DNA from: CAZQRP01 sp964596125
GTDB lineage: Bacteria > Chloroflexota > Dehalococcoidia > GIF9 > UBA5629
Direction: 5' to 3'
Length of the DNA stretch: 64,000 nucleotides
Assembly: GCA_964596125.1 (NCBI GenBank)
Contig: CAZQRP010000001.1
Span: 62,001 to 126,000, forward strand
Position 1 is the first letter of the stretch; every line of letters begins with the position of its first letter. Both the position numbers and the translations under genes were made by a program. Shown piece by piece: positions 60,761 through 64,000 of this stretch. The notes beneath the pieces were generated by a model. It ran no database searches, was not told the DNA's origin, and saw only the letters and a list, made by a program, of their open reading frames with translations.

Positions 60761-61480
60761 TCACCTCCATTTAGCCATGTTGAGCAGCTTCACGCCTTCC
60801 ACTTCAAGGAACGTGGCGCCTTCAGTGATGGAGTGAAGTGTTTTTTCCGGTTCTATTACCTTTGTACCGCTGATAACATCGATGCCCCAATCAAAAAGGA
60901 CGGGCGAAAACGGGCTGGTAGGCCCTACCAGAACGATGAAGCTTCCTTTACTCAAGTCCAGCAATTTTTCCAGGGTATGATTTATCAGAGAGGTCCCGGT
61001 AATGGCGACTATATCGGCTTGAGGTAAAACAGTCTCTGCCGCTTCGGCCGGTAAATCGCCGGCTCGTGGTCTTTGCTCCAGAACCCAGAGTTTTTTAGCT
61101 ACTTGCTTTACCTGTGGTATCCAGGGGAAATGACCTACCACAGCAATGTTTTTATCCTTTCCTTTATTTAGCAGGATATCGAGGGCGTTTTCAGCGACGC
61201 ATTTAGTCTCATCGACATCAATGAGCGAGTTTATGGTTGCCATACCGATGGCTGCCTCCAGGAGACTATCCGATCTGGCATATTCGGCCAGCTCCAGTGC
61301 TGACTTGCCCCTCATTTTACCTGCCCCTCTGACGATTTTATGATGTGTGTGCCCGTCCCGTAAGGTAGAGGCCAGGCCACAGTTTTTGCTGATGACCGCT
61401 GTCCAGAACACACAGGCATACACCTCCTGGACTACGCTATCTTCGTTTAAGCTGTAAAGCAGGTCTTCGAGTATTTTCAT
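60761..61480 (-). CDS. DUF364/DUF4213 putative heavy-metal-chelation-like protein
   Basis: A 239-residue protein with an N-terminal DUF4213-like part (VCVFWTAVISK-like VYACVFWTAVI, GAGKMRGKSALELAEYARS) and a C-terminal Rossmann-like DUF364 part (IAVVGHFPWIPQV, LEQRPRAGDLPAE, ADIVAITGTSLINHTLEKLLDL, GPTSPFSPVLFDWGIDVISGT). Members are often next to ABC transporters and are thought to handle metals or metal-chelate ligands. It is 3 bases before YqeB in one leftward operon. The ligand is unknown. Confidence 0.8.
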   Translation of the reverse strand: MKILEDLLYSLNEDSVVQEVYACVFWTAVISKNCGLASTLRDGHTHHKIVRGAGKMRGKSALELAEYARSDSLLEAAIGMATINSLIDVDETKCVAENALDILLNKGKDKNIAVVGHFPWIPQVKQVAKKLWVLEQRPRAGDLPAEAAETVLPQADIVAITGTSLINHTLEKLLDLSKGSFIVLVGPTSPFSPVLFDWGIDVISGTKVIEPEKTLHSITEGATFLEVEGVKLLNMAKWR

Positions 61481-61489
61481 ACCGATCTC

Positions 61490-62218
61490 TTAGTGGCCGA
61501 ATTTGCAATACTGGTTTAAGCCCAGTAGCCTGGCTGGTCCGGATATGGTAACACCATAGTAGATCACGGGCTTCGATATTCTAAACCGGTCGAAGGTGTC
61601 GTTTATGATGGTAGTGCCGGTTACCAGGGCTATATCACACCATTCAAGGTGCTCCGGTGAGCTCTCCGGCCCGCAGATGGTGATATTGAATTTTTCACTG
61701 CCGATATTGGCCTTGTCCAAATCTGTAACTTTTAGCTCAAAATTCTTTGACAATGACTCAACCATCCTGGGCTGAAAACCAACCATGGCTATCCTGGGAT
61801 GACCGTAATTTTTTTCTATGTGTTTTACCAGCTCGGAGCTACAGTCCCCGGGTTCGCTATCCCTGCAATGTATTGATTTTTCTATGAGTCCTAAATGCCT
61901 CATTACTGCGTTAACGCTTGAGACTAATATCGCTCTCCGGAAGTTATTTGTTAAGTCCATGGCAACGATATCGGACAAACTGCCGCTAAAGTTACCATAC
62001 ATGTCAGTGAACGCCTGTCCGGGAGAGTTTCTGAATTCAGCCTGCATCATACGCTCTTTGCCGGTTATCAGCGGGTAGTCCCTGTCCTCCGGATTTCCGA
62101 TGGCTTCTTCGGGAGAAAGCGTGACAGCGTGAATGGATATTTTTTCCGATTCGAGAGCATTCTCTTTGATAATTTTGGCAAATTCCCTTTTAAGAATGTT
62201 ATATGTCTTTGTTCTCAT
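61490..62218 (-). CDS. DUF364-like Rossmann-fold protein
   Basis: A 242-residue relative of the DUF364 group. The N-terminal half has SPEEAIGNPEDRDYPLITGKERMMQAEF and GQAFTDMYGNFSG. The C-terminal half has IAMVGFQPRMVESLSKNF, WCDIALVTGTTIINDTFDRF, and YYGVTISGPARLLGL. Four cysteines are scattered (HC, DC, IC, WC). It overlaps the ABC ATPase by 20 bases and precedes the DUF364/DUF4213 gene by 9 bases, so the two Rossmann-like proteins come from one operon and could form a heterodimer. The substrate is unknown. Confidence 0.72.
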   Translation of the reverse strand: MRTKTYNILKREFAKIIKENALESEKISIHAVTLSPEEAIGNPEDRDYPLITGKERMMQAEFRNSPGQAFTDMYGNFSGSLSDIVAMDLTNNFRRAILVSSVNAVMRHLGLIEKSIHCRDSEPGDCSSELVKHIEKNYGHPRIAMVGFQPRMVESLSKNFELKVTDLDKANIGSEKFNITICGPESSPEHLEWCDIALVTGTTIINDTFDRFRISKPVIYYGVTISGPARLLGLNQYCKFGH

Positions 62219-63257
62219 AGACCTTTATTCTCCTGAGCTTCAATATTAAAAATACCTCTTTGCCAACCGTCAGGTTCATATCTTCAAAAATATGATGGGG
62301 CATTTCAGCTACCAGGGTAGCTGTCCCCAGTTTAAGCTCTATTCTCACTTCATCGCCTTTGTGGTTAATACTTATAATGTCTCCTTTGAACCGGTTCACC
62401 TGCGGTCCGGGTGGTCTGGTTTCGGAAATATATATATCGCGGGGGAAAAGGGCAATTCTATGAATTGAATTTCCATCATGGGGTACGATTATCGGCAGTC
62501 CGCTGCAACTGACTTCAATAACCCCATTCCCCAGGTTGCGGCTGTGGTCACACTCAAGAATATTTGGTGCTCCAATGAAATCAGAGACCCTTTCGTTTTT
62601 AGGATAGAAGAATACCTCTTCTGCCTTACCTGCCTGCTCCAGATGCCCATCGCGCAGGATGGCTATTCTATCAGCCATTTCTTCAGCCTCCTGGAAATCA
62701 TGGGTTACATATACTGTTGTAATCCCGAGCTTCTGTTGAAGCTGTCTGAGCTCGGTTCTTAAGTACTTGGCAGTTTGCACATCAAGGCTGGATAGAGGTT
62801 CATCCAGAAGCAATACCTGCGGTAAGGGAGCTAGAGCTCTGGCTATGGCTACTCGTTGTTTTTCACCACCACTCAGGTGTTTAGGAAATCGAGATGCCAG
62901 GTGGTTTATCTTCATCATTTGTAGTAGTTCGTTTACTCTGGCTTCTATATACTGTGCTGATTGTTCCTGGATCCTTAAGCCATAGGCTATGTTGGCAGCA
63001 ACATCAAGATGAGGAAACAGGGCTAGATTCTGAAACAGGTAGCCAGCGCCTCTTTTGTTGGTTGGTAGTTTATCCATCAAGACACCGTCGAATAATACTG
63101 ATCCCTCATAGTCTGTTAGTCCGGCGATAATATTAACTAACGTAGTTTTACCGGCACCATTTGGCCCCAGTAATACCAATAGTTCTTTATTTCTTATCTC
63201 CAGGTCTATCGCCTGGCAAATATGTTTGCTTATATTCTTCAGTGTAATAGATGGCAT
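62199..63257 (-). CDS. ABC transporter ATP-binding protein with TOBE domain (molybdate/tungstate-like)
   Basis: The 352-residue ATPase has Walker A GPNGAGKTT (31-39), Q-loop YLFQNLALFPHL, signature LSGGEKQRVAIARAL, Walker B VLLLDEPLSSLD and H-loop VYVTHD, then a C-terminal TOBE-like domain (~235-345, FKGDIISINHKGDEVRIELKL). The layout is that of ModC, WtpC and CysA/PotA ATPases, so the TOBE domain may sense the transported oxyanion. It overlaps the DUF364-like gene and follows the permease gene by 1 base. Tungstate or molybdate is likely from context; sulfonate- or nitrate-type substrates remain possible. Confidence 0.85.
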   Translation of the reverse strand: MPSITLKNISKHICQAIDLEIRNKELLVLLGPNGAGKTTLVNIIAGLTDYEGSVLFDGVLMDKLPTNKRGAGYLFQNLALFPHLDVAANIAYGLRIQEQSAQYIEARVNELLQMMKINHLASRFPKHLSGGEKQRVAIARALAPLPQVLLLDEPLSSLDVQTAKYLRTELRQLQQKLGITTVYVTHDFQEAEEMADRIAILRDGHLEQAGKAEEVFFYPKNERVSDFIGAPNILECDHSRNLGNGVIEVSCSGLPIIVPHDGNSIHRIALFPRDIYISETRPPGPQVNRFKGDIISINHKGDEVRIELKLGTATLVAEMPHHIFEDMNLTVGKEVFLILKLRRIKVYENKDI

Positions 63258-63258
63258 A

Positions 63259-64000
63259 TTACTTCCATTTGGTGGTCATTTTACCTTCTAAATATTCAAA
63301 CACCTTCTCAAAGGTAAGACACATGATAGCTAATACTATCAAACAGACGATGATGATGTCTATTCGGATCAGGCTTTCTGCCTTGATGAGCAGTGCACCA
63401 ATTCCCGTAGGTATGGCCACCATCTCGGCCGCTATCAGTACCCGCCATGCCATTCCTGCTTCCAGCCTCAATCCGGTGAAGATGTTGGGTAGAGCTAAGG
63501 GCATGACCACAGTTGTTAGGATCTTGACATCAGATGCACCCAGCGTCCTGGCTACCTTGATATACTCCTTATCAACGTTTTTAATACCGGTGACAGTATT
63601 ATAAAGAACAGGAAAGAAGGAACAGATGAATATTATGGCAATCGGCAGCATCTCATTTATCCCTATCCACAGCATAAGCAGCGGCAGCCAGCCGAGTGGA
63701 GGGATAGGATAAAACAGGCTGATTACCGGGTGCATTGTCTTGTTGAGAGTAGTACTCCAACCCATTACCGTACCCATAGCGATACCAGCTATGGAGCCGG
63801 TACAGAACCCTATAAGAACTCTGACCAGGCTGCTTAGAAAGTTATCGACCAGCACGCCATTAGCTGTCAGATAATAGAATTCCTGAATGACAACGGAAAA
63901 TGGAGGAAAGAAGAATTGCCCCGGGATTAAGTCCAGCCGGGCTACTATTTCCCACAGAGCCAGGAATATTGCAACCGGTACTATTCCCCAGTTGGGTCTG
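63259..64000 (-). CDS. ABC transporter permease (SsuC/TauC-like), 5' end beyond the window
   Basis: The frame is open to the window edge: residues before the GTG at 63855 read like a normal first membrane helix (IVPVAIFLALWEIVARL), so the gene starts outside. The visible ~247 residues have about six spans and the permease loop EYIKVARTLGASDVKILTTVVMPLALPNIFTGLRLEAGMAWRVLIAAEMV, typical of SsuC/TauC/NrtB permeases. It precedes the TOBE-type ATPase by 1 base. The solute-binding protein should lie just beyond the right edge. Confidence 0.88.
   Translation of the reverse strand, partial: RPNWGIVPVAIFLALWEIVARLDLIPGQFFFPPFSVVIQEFYYLTANGVLVDNFLSSLVRVLIGFCTGSIAGIAMGTVMGWSTTLNKTMHPVISLFYPIPPLGWLPLLMLWIGINEMLPIAIIFICSFFPVLYNTVTGIKNVDKEYIKVARTLGASDVKILTTVVMPLALPNIFTGLRLEAGMAWRVLIAAEMVAIPTGIGALLIKAESLIRIDIIIVCLIVLAIMCLTFEKVFEYLEGKMTTKWK

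Overview
The window reads as bacterial chromosome from an anaerobic, respiratory organism. I see no rRNA, tRNA, CRISPR array, complete transposon or phage module. The mix is a heme pathway through siroheme (Ahb genes), many multiheme c-type cytochromes, a Ccm system with a Cys-type CcmE, a tungsten-type aldehyde:ferredoxin oxidoreductase, XdhC/YqeB/YqeC molybdo-enzyme accessory genes, a TAXI-TRAP transporter and Ig-like lipoproteins. This suggests a sediment or groundwater lineage such as the Chloroflexota class Dehalococcoidia; that placement is inference, without phylogeny.

Layout. 1-2557 (+): end of a menaquinol-linked module (tetraheme cytochrome C-terminus, Tat ferredoxin, NrfD-like protein, small membrane protein). 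2670-11207 (-): tightly overlapping tetrapyrrole operon (HTH regulator, ahbC, ahbD, fused ahbAB, precorrin-2 dehydrogenase, hemA, hemC, fused cobA-hemD) ending in a decayed hemB remnant. 11.5-16.6 kb: unusual decay zone where xdhC, an Rrf2 regulator, an AIR-synthase-like gene and trmO are each broken, mostly by one internal stop, around an intact cysteine synthase-TusA fusion. 16.8-21.8 kb (-): mnmA, a lipoprotein, a DsrE-like protein, an HTH/Cys-rich regulator and a membrane PAS protein, with long gene-free stretches.

22.4-26.8 kb (+): cytochrome cluster (heptaheme cytochrome, cytochrome b, small membrane protein, NapC-like cytochrome, hexaheme lipoprotein with a collagen-like linker), closed by a strong terminator. 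27.1-33.3 kb (+): ccmE, ccmF, a zinc-ribbon protein, a membrane protein, ccmA, ccmB, ccmC and an unlisted-size ccmD. 33.5-37.8 kb (+): a NarX-like histidine kinase with a CXXCH heme-c motif in its external domain, plus two closely similar NarL-type regulators. 37.8-39.7 kb is gene-poor.

39.7-50.9 kb: a substrate-utilisation cluster (class III CoA-transferase, cysteine hydrolase, fused TRAP permease, HyuA, BKACE enzyme, HyuB fused to an acetone-carboxylase-gamma-like domain, TAXI receptor). I infer an ATP-dependent ketone carboxylation followed by acetyl-CoA-dependent cleavage of the resulting beta-keto acid. From about 51.4 kb base composition becomes visibly more GC-rich: AOR with its ferredoxin, a PrsW-like membrane protein, two proteins sharing an Ig-like module, and a leftward block of XdhC, YqeC, YqeB, two DUF364-like proteins and an ABC transporter that runs off the window.

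The regions fit together: the heme operon and Ccm system supply the cytochromes, the heme-c sensor may tune them, and the 3' block fits supply of Mo/W cofactor to enzymes such as the AOR.
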